This document shows, in pieces, positions 24,180 to 37,300 of a DNA stretch of 64,000 nt (its first letter is position 1; each line of letters begins with the position of its first letter). The stretch comes from Combretum micranthum (Eukaryota; Streptophyta; Magnoliopsida; Myrtales; Combretaceae): the NCBI GenBank assembly GCA_024138025.1, contig JAMXBD010000168.1:310001-374000 (forward strand). The letters are read 5' to 3'. A program made the position numbers and the translations under genes. Under the pieces are notes generated by a model, which was not told the origin of the DNA, searched no databases, and worked only from the letters and a program-made list of their open reading frames with translations.

Positions 24180-24560
24180 ACAAGGATCTATATACTGTCT
24201 ACAATGATGTATCCAGAAATGGTTTAGGATGTGTGCTGATCAAAACGGGAAGGTAATAGCATATGCTTCTAGACAGTTAAAACCACATGAGATGAATTAC
24301 CCCATTCATGATTTGGAGTTAGCACTATTGTATTTGCACTCAAGATTTGGCGTCATTATCTATATGGACAGAAATGTGAAATATATACGGATCACAAGAG
24401 TCTGAAGTATATATTTATATTAAAAGAGTTGAACATGAGACAAAGAAGATGGTTGAAATTAATTAAAGATTATGATCTAACTATCAACTATCATCTTGGC
24501 AAAGTGAATGCAGTGGTTGATGCATTATGTTGTAAAAATTATGGAGAAGTAGCCTCAATG
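24180..24560 (+). pseudogene. Element B RNase H (broken)
   Basis: Motifs in order: an [12 protein letters not shown] region (normally DASxxGLGCVL, first Asp shifted), [28 protein letters not shown] and the [15 protein letters not shown] tail at 24429 onwards. Several frame breaks, for example around 24240 and 24330. The fold is standard for gypsy RNase H. Confidence 0.85.
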
Positions 24561-25765
24561 TTGACGGAACGAAAAGAACTCATCAAAGAATTTGAGAGAT
24601 TAAACTTGGAGTTTTCTATGCAAGATTTGGAAGCCAAATTAGGAAACTTGACTTTGGAGCCTACTTTACTCCAACGAATTAAGGAGGCTCAAAAAGAGGA
24701 TATTGAAATCAAGAGATTAAACAAGGAATATCCTAAGGAAAATATAAGGATTTTCATGTGGATGATGAAGAAGTGTTAAGAATGAGCAAAAGATTGTGTG
24801 TACCACATGATGAAAGCTTGAGGAAAGAATTAATGCATGAAGCACATTAGTCTAGATATTCTATGCATCCAGGAGAAACAAAGACGTACCAAGAATTGAG
24901 AAGCGCATATTGGTGGAATGGAATGAAAAAGGATATTGCAGAATTTATTGCTAAGTGTGGTGTGTGTTAAAGGGTAAAAGCTGAACACCAAAGTCCCGGT
25001 GGATTGCTGAAACCATTGCTAATTCCAGAATGGAAATGGGATCAAATATCTATGGATTTTGTATGTTCATTACCTAAGACAAATACAGGCCATGATGTTG
25101 TTTGGGTCATTGTGGATAGACTCACTAAATCAGCTCATTTCTTGCCAATTAACATGACATATCCATTAGAAAAGTTGGCACGAATATATTTGAAGGAGAT
25201 TGTGAGATTAGATGGTATACCAGTGGGTATAGTGTCAGATCAAGATCCAGGTTTGTTTCTAGATTTTGCAAGGATTACAAAAAGCCTTAGGAATGCAACT
25301 AAAGTTCAGTATGGCTTACCATCCTCAAACTGATGGGCAAACTGAGAGAACTATTCAGACCTTAGAAGACATGTTGAGATCTTGTATTTTGGAATTCAAA
25401 GGAAATTGGGATCAACACTTACCATTGGTAGAATTTACTTACAATAACAGTTATCATTCGAGTATCGGAATGCCACCATATAAGGCATTATATGGTAGGA
25501 AGTTTCTATCACCATTATTTAGGATAACTTAGAGAAAGTGATGATTGGACTGAATTAGTGCAGGAGCAATTGACAAGGTCATTGTGATAAAACGAAAAAT
25601 GAAAGAAGCTCAAGATAGACAAAAGAGCTTGACAGACTTAAAAAGAAGGGAATTAGAGTTTTCTGAAGGAGAACATGTCTACCTGAAGATAAGTCCAATA
25701 AAAAGTCTTATAGTAGACAAACAAAAGGAAAATTGAGTCCCTGATATATTGGACCATTCGAGATA
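24560..25765 (+). pseudogene. Element B integrase, first copy (broken)
   Basis: A linker (24560-24779) leads to the zinc-binding HHCC region (HEAH, YWWNGMKKD, CGVC) at 24830-24970. The core follows: WDQISMDFVCSLPKT (first catalytic Asp kept), VDRLTKSAHFLP, GIVSDQD, then after a frameshift [19 protein letters not shown] and [14 protein letters not shown]. The C-terminal part has EGEHVYLK. CQRVKAEHQSPGGL-like wording is characteristic of Tekay/Del chromoviruses. Stops at 24969 and around 25530-25740 break it. Confidence 0.88.
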
Positions 25766-26110
25766 TTGGAACGAGTTAGAAATCTAGCATATCGTCTTAT
25801 ATTGCCACCAAACTTATCTGGTATACATAATGTTTTCCATGTGTTAGTACTAAGAAAGTATGTACCGAATCCAAATAAAATAGTTGAGTTGGAACCAATT
25901 GATTTGAAGGAGAATTTGACTTACGAAAAGCATCCAGTTAGAGTATTGGACCGGAAAGTGCAAGTTCTCAAGAATAAAGAGATTCACTATGTCAAAGTAT
26001 TGTGGGATCTCTAAACCGAAGAGATTACATGGGAACTAGAAGAGGAGATCAAGAAAAACTATCCACATTTGTTTGAGAATTCAAGTGCGTACTCAAGCTT
26101 TGAGGGCAAA
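25766..26110 (+). pseudogene. Element B integrase end and chromodomain, copy 1
   Basis: ERVRNLAYRLILPPNLSGIHNVFHVLVLRKY is followed by the chromodomain-type segment KHPVRVLDRKVQVLKNKEI...VKVLWDL, then a stop at 26012 and the remaining EEITWELEEEIKKNYPHLF. This group-II chromodomain layout identifies the Tekay lineage, whose chromodomain is thought to steer integration to marked chromatin. A short tail with no recognisable domain follows before copy 2. Confidence 0.85.
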
Positions 26111-26129
26111 GCTTATTTTAAGCGTGACA

Positions 26130-26870
26130 AAGATCATGTGTGTTAGAGTTTAAAGGAAGCTAGGATCAACATTTGCCACTTATAGAGTTTGCTTATAATA
26201 ATAGCTACCATTCAAGCATTGGTATGCCACCTTATGAAGCTCTTTATGGACGCACATGTAGATCAACTATGTTTTGAGACAATTTGAAGAAAGTTGCCAT
26301 TGGGCTTGAATTAGTACAAGGAATGATTAACAAAGTGGCAATCATCAAAAAAAAAGATGAAGGAATCTCAAGATAAACAAAAAAGCTGAGCATATTTGAA
26401 AAAAGAGAGCTTAATTTTGATGTGGAAGATCATGTATATCTTAAAATAAGAACAATTATGCCTTCATAGAGGAAAGTTGCAAGCAAAATTGAGCCTGAGA
26501 TATATAGGGCCTTTATTTTGGATAAAGTTGGGAATTTAGCGTATCGATTAATGCTTCTGCCATATCTTGCCAACATACATAATGTATTCCATGTGTCAGT
26601 ATTGAGGAGATATATTGTAAATTCTAATAAAGTAGCTGAGTTGGAACCTATTGCTGTTAAGGAAAATTTGACATATGAGAAACATCCAATAAGAATCTTG
26701 GACTTCAAAGTGAAAACTCTTAAGAATAAAGAAATAAAATATGTCAAAGTCTGATGGAATCCACAAACTAAAGAAATAACCTAAGAGCTAGAAGATGAGA
26801 TCAAAAGGAATTATCCTCAATCGTTTGAAGAATTAGGTAATTTTTCAAGCTTTGAGGACAAAGCTTCTTC
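26130..26870 (+). pseudogene. Second integrase end and chromodomain (duplicate)
   Basis: The sequence goes back about 740 bp in the gene and repeats it: [19 protein letters not shown] (26145 onwards), [16 protein letters not shown], then 26518-26754 with DKVGNLAYRLMLLPYLANIHNVF and KHPIRILDFKVKTLKNKEI, ending NYPQSFEELGNFSSFEDKA. The two copies are clearly diverged, with many differences throughout rather than a recent duplication. That points to joining of two different Tekay elements. Confidence 0.9.
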
Positions 26871-26881
26871 TTTTTTTTTTT

Positions 26882-26901
26882 AGGGGGGTGGTGGGGGGTG
26901 G
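26882..26901 (+). other. Polypurine tract of element B
   Basis: AGGGGGGTGGTGGGGGGTGG, with a T run just before it, 16 bp before the 3' LTR start TGTAACTCC. It is G-rich and purine-dominated, as expected for the plus-strand primer. Confidence 0.75.
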
Positions 26902-26917
26902 TTGGTGCTTGGGTGAG

Positions 26918-27962
26918 TGTAACTCCAAGTTCTTCCATAAATCAAGCTTAGAAAATAGAATTTAAAATTTATGTGTTTTGGATATGAGTGTTAGAATGTA
27001 TGGAATGTTAAATAAATTCAATTATTATAGCTTTTGTAAAATAGATCTAGTAGAAATAGAAATTCAAAATTTTCAATTGAGTTTTTTCAGTTGTTTGTCG
27101 ACTAAATTATGTTTTCAAATTATTTTAGAAATTTGAATTTCATAAACTTAACTCCTAAATTATTAAGAATTCAATATGGATTCTTATAAGAAATTATCTA
27201 ATTATATTGAATGTGTAAACTAAATTTTGATAAACTTTGTATTGATTTCAAGAAACAGATGATTTTAATGCCTAAGATGAATAGAGGACTATTTGTGTTT
27301 AAACTAAGCTAAATTTCTGCAAAATTAAGTCCTTTAAGCGACCATGATTATCATATAACCACATACACACTATAACATTTAAATGCCTCTAAAGTTAACA
27401 ATTCCTTTTCATATATATAAGCATATTTATCCTTTTCATTTGGCAAAAATTTCACCCCTTTTCCTCTCCAAAAATTGGCATATTTTCACATACACACACT
27501 CCACAATTCATCTTAAATTTCTCTTTTTAATCAACAAGAAACTCAAGCTAAAATTCTATCACCAAGCCAAGGCATAAGTAGGTATGTTAATACCCGCTTT
27601 ACTTTGTTGTTTTTGTATTTGAGTATGTGCAACTTAAGTGTCCTTGTTAGTTGATGGTGTAAATAGGATGGTTATGATTTTTGTAGTTAGATATGTGAAG
27701 TAAAGTTTTGAAATTGTGGTATGAAGTCTTAAGTCATGGATGCAAAGGACTATTGTTGGTTAGTTGAGTTGATGTAGAGAGTGACTAAGTGTTAAAGATA
27801 TGAAGGAGTGAGAGGTGAAAATGAGTCTTGTATATGGATGTTACAATGCTTTTGATGATAACAAGACCTTTGAAGGTGGTTGAAATATGTAAAATTGTGA
27901 TGTGTAGAAGTGTATTTCGCAGCTGGATGAGCATGGTGCATTCTAGTGGTGCATCTGAGTGG
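26918..27962 (+). mobile_element. Element B 3' LTR, left part
   Basis: It begins TGTAACTCCAAG after the PPT and matches the start of the 8233 LTR only loosely. It has a TATATAAG-like box near 27405, a leader (CACATACACACACTCCA) and a donor-like GTAGGTATG near 27580. It is cut at 27962 by element C; the duplicated target is AGTGG (27958-27962) against CGTGG (61836-61840). The LTR resumes at 61841. The whole 3' LTR would be about 2.5 kb. Confidence 0.75.
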
Positions 27963-29044
27963 ATATGCCCCATGGTAGCCGTACACAATATTACAACTTA
28001 AGAATGACTACTAAGTCACTCGAAAGCTCCATATTGGTACAAGGCGTACATTCACATCAAAGGGAGACTGATGAAGTAATGCATTTTAATATATTGGCAG
28101 CGGAACATCCAAAACAACACTTAATATATTTCATTAAAACATAAAGTCTTACAACTTCTAAGGGACATTCCCCTGATAATTACCATAACAATATGGTCTC
28201 ACTAAGATAAATAACTAAAGCTATAAGATTTTAGAAGAAATCTATTCTAAGACTTCAAAACAGAGTTCCTCCAAAAGCTCCCCAAAATAAAGATTCTACC
28301 CAGATGATCAAGATGGTCTCGGGTACAAAATAACGATCCTGCAATATCAAAAGTCTATAGGGGTATAAGCATAACTAGCTTAGTGAGATATTCCTTATGC
28401 AAAAGGACTCATAATAGGCATTCATCCAAGTTCATTAAACAAGCATATCAAATGCAACAACCATATAATCAAAAATACATATGACTGTCCGGTTTCGTAT
28501 GTATGATGGATTTATCCCTCCATCGGTGGTTAGGGAATGATTTGAATTAGGCCCCAAACAACCTTCTTAAAAGTTTGCACGCGTCTTGGGGTTACAATGA
28601 ACCGTACTACTAGTCCCGGGCTTTCGTTACCTAAAGCGATCGATCCAGCTCGGCTACAACTTGAGGTTGTATTCCCTGAATGTCCTAGACCCTCAAGATG
28701 TAGCTAGGCAGCTTACCTTTCTGGTCCCATGTTGATGAGTAGCAAAAATGCGAAATGATATTCTAAGTAATATGCATGAGCAATTTATTATGGGAAATCA
28801 AATCCGACATTAATTTATTTAAAGCGATCAAACAATAATTGCACACATAGCAATACATACATAGCAACAATTATATCAATCACAAATCGAGTTCCAATAT
28901 ACTTATTATTCATTGATCGTACATAAAAATTCACATACATAATTCCCATGATAACCGCAAGCATATTAATTTTATCTTTTCCTAACATCTAGTGCTATAT
29001 TCTACAAGCACATGCGCGAATACATAAATGTAAAGGAAACTCAC

Positions 29045-29112
29045 TCGTCTATAGCGATCTCCTATCAGTCGAAGTAATCTTCTCGGGAAGAGAAGATCTT
29101 GGTCCTTGACAC
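29045..29112 (-). other. Predicted 68-nt mini-exon in L3
   Basis: Acceptor TTTTGCTTAG, donor GTGAGT. It ends SREDYFD-stop, in a frame shifted by one base relative to L10 and D-right. Confidence 0.5.
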
Positions 29113-30293
29113 CTAAGCAAAAGAAATACCCCAAATGAGTATTTATCCAATATTTGCTCAAATTCTCTAATTCAATCTTATTAAATTTGTCAAAATTCGC
29201 ATGAATGGAAATTCCAACTTAAAATGGCCATAACTTGCTCATTTTAACTCAGAATTGCGCATATTATATACTGATTTATGCCTACTCGAAAAAGATCTAT
29301 TTATTTCTAAGGTTATTTTTATCAAAATAATCCATTTGGGTCTCAGAACAGTGACGTACAGAATCGTTATGAAATTCCAGTTTTCAAAAACACAATTTTC
29401 CAAGCTTTTTCTCATCAAAAAATTCTTGTCTCAATAATGATTTTTGTAAAACATTGTGTCTTAAAAATTAGAAAATGCTAAGACTTAAAAAATTCCTTTT
29501 TAGTTTCGTTGGGAAAGTTCCTTAAATTATTATAAGTGTGCGTTTTGTTATTTTAACTTCATTTATTAATCTTTGAGAATACTTTAAAATTTCTAAAAAT
29601 AATTTTAGTCTTTTTAAGATTCCTACAACTCCATTCTAGTAGTTGAAAAATGTAGTTTTCTAAATGTTTCTTGGTAGTGACTAAAGTTTCTTAAAGTAGT
29701 CATGTTTATATGTTCTAAAGTTCTCTTAAATTTAGGTCCACTCTAAATAAATAATATTAATGATCTTTTAAGTCATTTACTAACTTTATTTCCTAAGTAA
29801 GGCTTATCTTTAAAAAGATTATTCTTTGATAATTTTGTAAAACTTGTTCTAGACTTTAATGTTTTAGCGTGTTGGTAGAAAACTTCGATAAATGAGTTTA
29901 AGAAAAACCTTTGTTAAACAATGATTTAGCAATATTAATTTTCAAAGAAACTTTCTTATTTCATTGGTTGAAAAAGAGAATATGTGATTATTAGAAACTT
30001 GTGATAAACTTTTCTAACTTTGGAAAAGATTTGTTAAGATAAAACTTTATGTTTTATGGAAAAATCATTTCTTAGATGACAAAAATTTATTTTAAAGAGA
30101 GTTTTTATTTTTCTTTACTTAAGAAAACTCCTTTTCATAATTGTTGAGACAATATCAACATGTTCATGCATGAATGAGAATATGTAACTATAATATAATA
30201 ATATTAAATATTAAGATAAGATATATACAAGAATGAATAAGAGCAAAATAATAAGATCAAGTATTGGAAACCTTAGCTTCATCAAGGTATCCC

Positions 30294-30388
30294 GGGACTA
30301 AGAATAAACTAGTCGCAAAAAGAAAAGAAAGAAAGAAAATTGTTTTGACTTGATATGGACAAGTCTAAGACTAGAAAGACTAATCTTA
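30294..30388 (-). other. Three-hairpin cluster in L3
   Basis: Same three stems as in S3. Stem 1 has one changed base (TAGTCGC) and stem 3 one changed base (CTAATCTTA); stem 2 is perfect. Confidence 0.5.
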
Positions 30389-32201
30389 ATAATTTACATA
30401 AAACAAGTAAATAAATAAATTGCAAAGCATAGAAATAAATAAATAACAAGTGAGCTTATATGCTCTAAAGAATATATATAGGTACATAAATATATTTAGT
30501 TAGATATAAATATGAAGTTAGCATAATAACATTAATGATATGAGCAAAACATAATAACAACAATAGAAATATAGAAATAGATATTCATGAATAAGAATAA
30601 TACATGAACATAGTATAGCTTCCATAACAATAACTTCAGGAAACTCATACCATGGTCATGTAAAGTTACATGATATGGTAGAAGTAATATAAAAAAAGTT
30701 TATTACCTAAAAGATATTTGATAGTAGAGAAAAGTGGTGGTATTTGAGAGAATTTTGAGGGCATGTAGAATGGAATTTGAGAGAGTATTTGGAGAGAGCT
30801 TTGAGAGGAGAATTTTGGAGTGTTTTGGTAGTGAATTTGTGGGTAGATAAAGTGTGAAAGAAATGAAAGAGGAGGGGGGTATTTATAGGAAAATTTGGAG
30901 AGAAATTATAGTTAATTAAATAAATGAAAAAGAAAACAAAATTGATGGCATGAAAGAAAGAGTAATTGAAAATTAATTTTAAAATAAAAGTGTAATAAAA
31001 GTTTAGTAATATGTGGTGTAGAATTTTTATGGGAAAAGAAAATTGTAATAAATAATATATAGGTTGTAAGAATAGGTAGTAGAAAAAGTAGAGATAAATG
31101 AATAGTAGAAAAGTACTATGAAGTAGACCAGACAATTAAAATATTGATAGTAAAGAAAATACGCGTAAATAAGCTATACCTAATATTTTTAGTTACCAAA
31201 AAATTCTAAAACTGATATTCTTGAAATCCTTATATTTTTACGAGTCTAATGGTATTGTCAGAATATTTTCACTATCTGGTGCACCGACGCATGGTTTTCA
31301 AAAACTGATCTTGTTCAGATTCGAAAGACACTAGAAAATTGCGAATATGATATTTTTAAGCTTTCCTATATTATTACAACCATTTTCCACAATTATCTTA
31401 ATTCGTTGTCTAGGGTTTAAGAACACAGGATTGCCATATCTAGATTCATCAGACTAATCATAGAATTAGGTTAACTTTAGGGTTCCGGTTTGACTCTGGT
31501 TCTTTAAGGTTTACTATATTACCGAAAAATCTAGGGGCTTACATGATCCATGTCATCAAAGTTAACTCGGAAATGGACCAAGAAGATGAAGCCGACGAGT
31601 AGAAATGGATCAAGAAGACGAAGTGGACGAGCAGCCCTAGGCCACCCAGCATAAGCCATCGGCTTTGACATCATGTACTGCCAGTCTTCAACATTTATAC
31701 TGCTGGTCTATTGTCAGCCTTGAAATTGTACATAATTGAGTTTTTAAAAGCTTCCTATAAACGTTAATGGCTTCCCTGGATACGCTACTGGCTTATTGCC
31801 GGCCTTGAACTTCTACAAAATCATTTTTTCTTGTTTTCTTTTAAAAGCCGCTAGCATTGTTTTAAAGGCCACTAGCATATGTTTCTTCGATAGCTATAAT
31901 TGTTTTATATCTGTTGGGTTTGTCATGCCCCAAAGGGTACCCTAAACGCAACAGTTCGTCACACTCAATATTTAAACTCAAGTATGACAACCTTAGTCAC
32001 TCCATGAGTTTAGACATCGGGTTTAAGGCTCACGTTCAACATATAGGAAACGATACTTTGAATCGAAATAACTTAAGAAGACATACATCGCGATAAGAAT
32101 ATAAATCATAACAGTTATAACTAGATTAATCTATTACAAAGTCAAAGAGGCATACCCTATTAAAATATTAAGAGTTCTTAGGTCTTCAAAAGTCGCTTAC
32201 A

Positions 32202-32223
32202 TCACATATATATATATATATAT
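32202..32223. repeat. (AT)n microsatellite
   Basis: About ten AT units in L4. Confidence 0.9.
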
Positions 32224-33038
32224 AAGATTAAGGAGATTTAACTAGAAGTCTATGCCTAATATCTTGATCCCGACTTCTTCAAAAAACTCCTTAAATTCCA
32301 AAAGCTGTACTTGAGGAAAGTGGCCTCTCGAGGATAGCCATAAATAATCATACTGCAATAGGAAACTATAGGGGTATGAGCTTACGAGCTTAGTGAGTTT
32401 CACTTCCAAATTAAATACTTCATCATACAATAGAGCAAACAAGTTATATTATCAATCATATGAAATGCGCAAGCACGTGAGCATACAATACATGAGACTT
32501 TCCAAGAGTCCTATGTTGAATGGATTTATGCCCTCCATTCGGATTAGGTTTTTCAGGCCCATATAACCACAGATTTCAATTTTTCTCATTACATTGTGGT
32601 TGATTCAGATGCCCACCCACTCACAATTTTGTAATTGATACAAGTGCCTACACCACTATAATTTTAATTCGCCATTATGCCAACATTCGAGTTTACAGGC
32701 TTCTCGTTGCCCAGCTATCATGCCTTCTTCCTACAAAGGTATAATAGAAGGCATAATAACAAATGCAATGTGACTCAACATATGGTATGCATGGTCAATT
32801 TGATTATAAGATTATGGCATATTAATTAATGATTTATGGGCGATCGTAGATATTGCAGACACTTCAATTCTATACTAATTCACACAAATACTTACAACAA
32901 TTCCATTTCGATATTCTTATCATCGATTCAATCAAATAGAATTTGCATGCACAATCTAATTTTATCTTTCCCTAAATCTAATGGCACTATCATTACAAGC
33001 ACAATCATAAGCATATAATTTAAAGATAGTTAACTAAC

Positions 33039-33105
33039 TTTGCCATGGCGTGAAAATTCACTTAATCGTAATAGTCATCGTGAAGGTCTAGTCCATCTCT
33101 CAAGT
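33039..33105 (-). other. Predicted 67-nt mini-exon in L4
   Basis: Acceptor ATTACGAG, donor GTTAGT (changed from GTGAGT but still GT). One frame ends HDDYYD-stop. Confidence 0.45.
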
Positions 33106-34342
33106 CTCGTAATCAAAAGAAATAACTCCAATGAGTATTTATATGAAGTTAGAGTGAACTTATAAATTCTATTCGACAAGTTCGTCAAAGTTCGCCTAAG
33201 AGGAAATTCCAACTTAAAACAGCCATAACTTGGTTATTTTAACTCAAATTTCGCATATTATATATCAATTTCTACCTATTCGATGAGAGCTATCTATTTC
33301 TAAAGTTATTTCCATAAAAAAAAAAAAAGGTCATTAGGTCCATGAAAAGTAGGTACAGAATGCTATACGAAATTCCCATCCCACAAATCAACTCCTAATT
33401 TCAAACCAAGCATCATTCCAAAGCTTTGATAGATACTTGGCTATCATTATATCTTGAAAGACTCTTTTATATACATATACAACCCAATATCATGCATGAT
33501 TCATGGGTGTTGATAAATGTATTTCTTCATGTACTTAGACAATGCTTTATGGGATATGTAAGACACCATTTTCCTAGCTTGTTTATACCAAATGCATTAT
33601 ATACATGCATTACCTACAAGTTATTATCATGAATGTCATGAGATGAGCTATCTATATGTATATCTTCAATGATATATGATATCAATAATTCTTGTAGAAA
33701 ACTTTTGCTTTGCAAAACTTTTGAAATTATTAGACTTAAGAAATCTAGTTTTATTTCTTGTAAAATCACACTTGCTTTTATCAAAACTCACCCTTGATGA
33801 CTTATATACCCAACACTTCATTACTTTAATAGAATTCTTCATTTTGGAGTTGGAAAATAGATGTTTTCATAGGGGGTTTTCCTAGTTACAAATTTTACAA
33901 GATTTTTAAGGAATAAAAACATTGTTTAATCTATACTTTGAAACCTTTCCTTGTTTTATGATCATACTTTGATAACTTTCATTTATCCTTGTCAAAAGTA
34001 GGTATTTATTACATGTATCCCCTAAGACTTCTATCTTTCCATAAAAATGCTCATTTTGGCATTTGGAAATAGGTGTTTAAATAGAGGTCATTTTCAAATC
34101 CGAATTTTGAAATTTATATTTAGGGTTGTTTCTTTTGTAAAACTCATTTAATCTCTCAAAAACTATCTCCTAATCAAACCTACTCCTTAAGGCTTCCATT
34201 TCTTTAATAAAAATCTTGTTTTTGGGTTGAAAAATAGGTTTCATATATGAAGCTTTCCTTATTATGAATTTTAAGTTTGTTGTTGGGATTGAAACATAGC
34301 TTTTGTAAACTTTTCCTTGTTTTGAAAATATTTCTTAGTAGA

Positions 34343-37300
34343 TGTCATGCCCCGAAGAGTACCCTAAAAGTGGCAATCCGTACACAATATTAAAGCTTAA
34401 AATGACCTCCTTAGTCACGCGAAGGCTTCCATACTACATACAAGGCATCTAACACATAAAGGAGACACATCGGAATGATGCATTTTATATTGATACAGTT
34501 GAGTAACAATGTAAAGGAAATGCAATCCACTATACTTTCAATACAAATCACTATACTTCATATACGAATCACTACACTTCAAAATACAAATCATTCAACT
34601 CCAATTACATTCATCTGCAGACTTCCCTACATAAACTATTACATGACAAATCATAAACTAGCTAATAACTTCAAACATTCGTATTTTTTGCCGAAATCCC
34701 GGAGTCATTCCCGGTTCCAACCAATTCGGTCCCCACTTTATATTCTTGAGATAACCTGTTCATTTAAAAAACTATTAGGGTATAAGCTACACTAGCTTAG
34801 TGAGAATTTCCTTAATTCGTACCATTACACACATGTCATAATCAATCATATGCTATGCATGAACAAACACGTGAGCAAGCAATTATGCATGGATATCCGG
34901 AACCCACACATAGAACGGATTTATGTCCTCCGTATCTTGGGTTAGGAATGGTATTGAGTCTACATGACCGCATCTAGTCCCCAAGCCCTTGGCTCTTAGT
35001 ACTCAACTCGGCTAGGCTCATCCAAGGAATGCATCCACATGCGCCTTAGTACCCCTGAATGAGCTCTGGCACCTGGCTCGTTATCTAAATGAGGCATCGA
35101 CGAACCATACCGATCGACCTGCGTAGGAGTAGCATGCTATCAATGCAATATGTCCGATGCAATGCATGATCGATTTAATTTTTTCTTAGGTGGAAATATT
35201 TATACATTCTTTGGAGTGATCAGCCAATGTCATACACATAACAGAAATAATATGAACAGTGCAGTTATCCAATCAAATCGCGGTTTTGATATACTTTATT
35301 ATTCTTTGGCATACATTCATCACAGTCTCATCATATATCTCATCCCCATTCGTATCGATTTTTATCTTGTTCCTATAATTCTAATGCGACTAACTACAAG
35401 CACAAACAAGGTAACAAAATAAGGAGAAAACTCACTCGGCCATTGGATCACCGGTCTTCTAGTAATAATGATTCAGTGGCAGGGAATCGTCGATTTTGAT
35501 CTCCTAAAAAGGAAGAAATACTCTAATAAGTATTTCAACTCAAACTAATCAAAACGATTTCATACGAACTATCAAATTCGTAATTCTCGTCCTAAGCGGG
35601 AATTCCAACTTGAAACGGCCATAACTTGGTCATTTTAACTCCGAATCTCGCAAATTATATATCGATTTCTATCTACTTCAAAAGATCTATCTATTTCTAA
35701 TATTATTTTCAAATTTTGAAAACATTTAGGTCTCGAACAGAGGGATCAGATCTGATCAGTAACGGTTTCCGATTTCGAAAAAATAGTTTTGTAAATGTTT
35801 GTAATGTTCCTACTATATAAATTGCTATACATGCAATATGAATGATTTCCTAACATGAATGACATGAGATGAGCTTAATGTATGCATGATCTTGATGATT
35901 TTTGCTAAAAGGAAATTTTATAACTTTTTATTTTGCAAGACCATAATAACAACTACTTATGGAAGATCTAGTTTTCTAACTTTGATCATTTCCATTTGTT
36001 TTGGATTTGTTACTTAAGAAAATAAAATTATTTTTGTTAAAATTGAGTCTTCATTATATATATTACTTATGACTTCAGTTCTACATAAAAATTTCCATTT
36101 TACCTTTGTAAACATGTTTTCAAGTAGGGTTGATTCCAAAATCCGGATTTGGTAAAAATTGGTTTTTGAGTGATTCCTTTAAGAAAAAAAATCATTTGAT
36201 TGTTAGAAAATTAGGGTTCAATCATACATAACCATTAAGGACTTCATTCTTACACAAAAATTTGCATTTTACACTTTGCAAATATGTTTTCCAATATGAT
36301 TTACTTAAAAATCCGAATTTTAGAAAATCCACTTTTTGCATGATTCCTTTGGGAAAAACTTGTTTAATGCATTAAAATTTAAGACTTTATGGTACCTATT
36401 ACTTAAGGACTCCATTCATTACTTAAAACTTTCATTTTGAGCTTGGATAATAGGTGTTCTTATGGCCTTCATTCAAAATTACGAATTTCACAAGTTAGCT
36501 ACTAACTCAAAATTTTCTCCTCTTGATTCTATTTCTTGTCTTACACATTAATCTCATCAAAACTCATTTCAACTTGTAAAAATCATTTCTTAATGATACC
36601 TATTACCTATATACTTCATTTTTCACATAAAACATGAGTTTTGGAGTTGATAAATGGGTTTTAAAAATTGGTCTTGGTTGGGATCCGAATTTAGAAAATT
36701 TATTTTTGGTCATATATTTTGATAAAATCTATCTAAGCTTATGAAAATCCATTCCTTACATATCCTATCTTATGAGCCTTTCATTTCTTAAATAAAAACT
36801 TCATTTTTGAGTTGGAAAACATGTTTTTAAAATATGTCTTGACCAAAATCCAAAAATAGAATTTTTATTTTGAAAATCATTTTTATTCTTGTAAAAAAAG
36901 TCTTGATGATATACATATATTAAGCCTTCATTTCTTAAGAAAAATTTATATTTTGACACTTGGAAAGTGGTTTTTAAATATGGGTCTTGCCAAAATACGA
37001 ATTTCACTACTTTTGTTCAAGTTCAAATCTAAGATCTACACATAATATGAACATACATCTAAAAGAAACCCATGGTAATGAACGATAAACTCATAGATCT
37101 AAACTTTACTTATCAAAATCATTCATTTATGTTGTCTATACCCTAAGCCCTTCATTTTAAATGAAAAATACACATTTTGAATTGGAAAAACCACTTTTCT
37201 AAATATGGTTCCATTTTCATCCGAATTTTCAAAAGTTGTTTTTGTTGAAAATAAAATATATCTTGAGTTTCCTAAAACTTTCCTACCATCATCATGCTAT

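Larger units (their letters stand above)
27963..31543 (-). mobile_element. Solo LTR L3, long-LTR family
   Basis: About 3.58 kb. The right end AGGGGCTTACA is intact. The left end is damaged (ATATGCCCC where TGTCATGCCCC is expected). It lies within the first bases of the C 5' LTR; the right flank TGATC would be its TSD, and its left copy is lost with the damaged end. It contains the mini-exon 29045-29112, the hairpin cluster 30294-30388 and TATA 30880-30887, all minus strand. Confidence 0.82.
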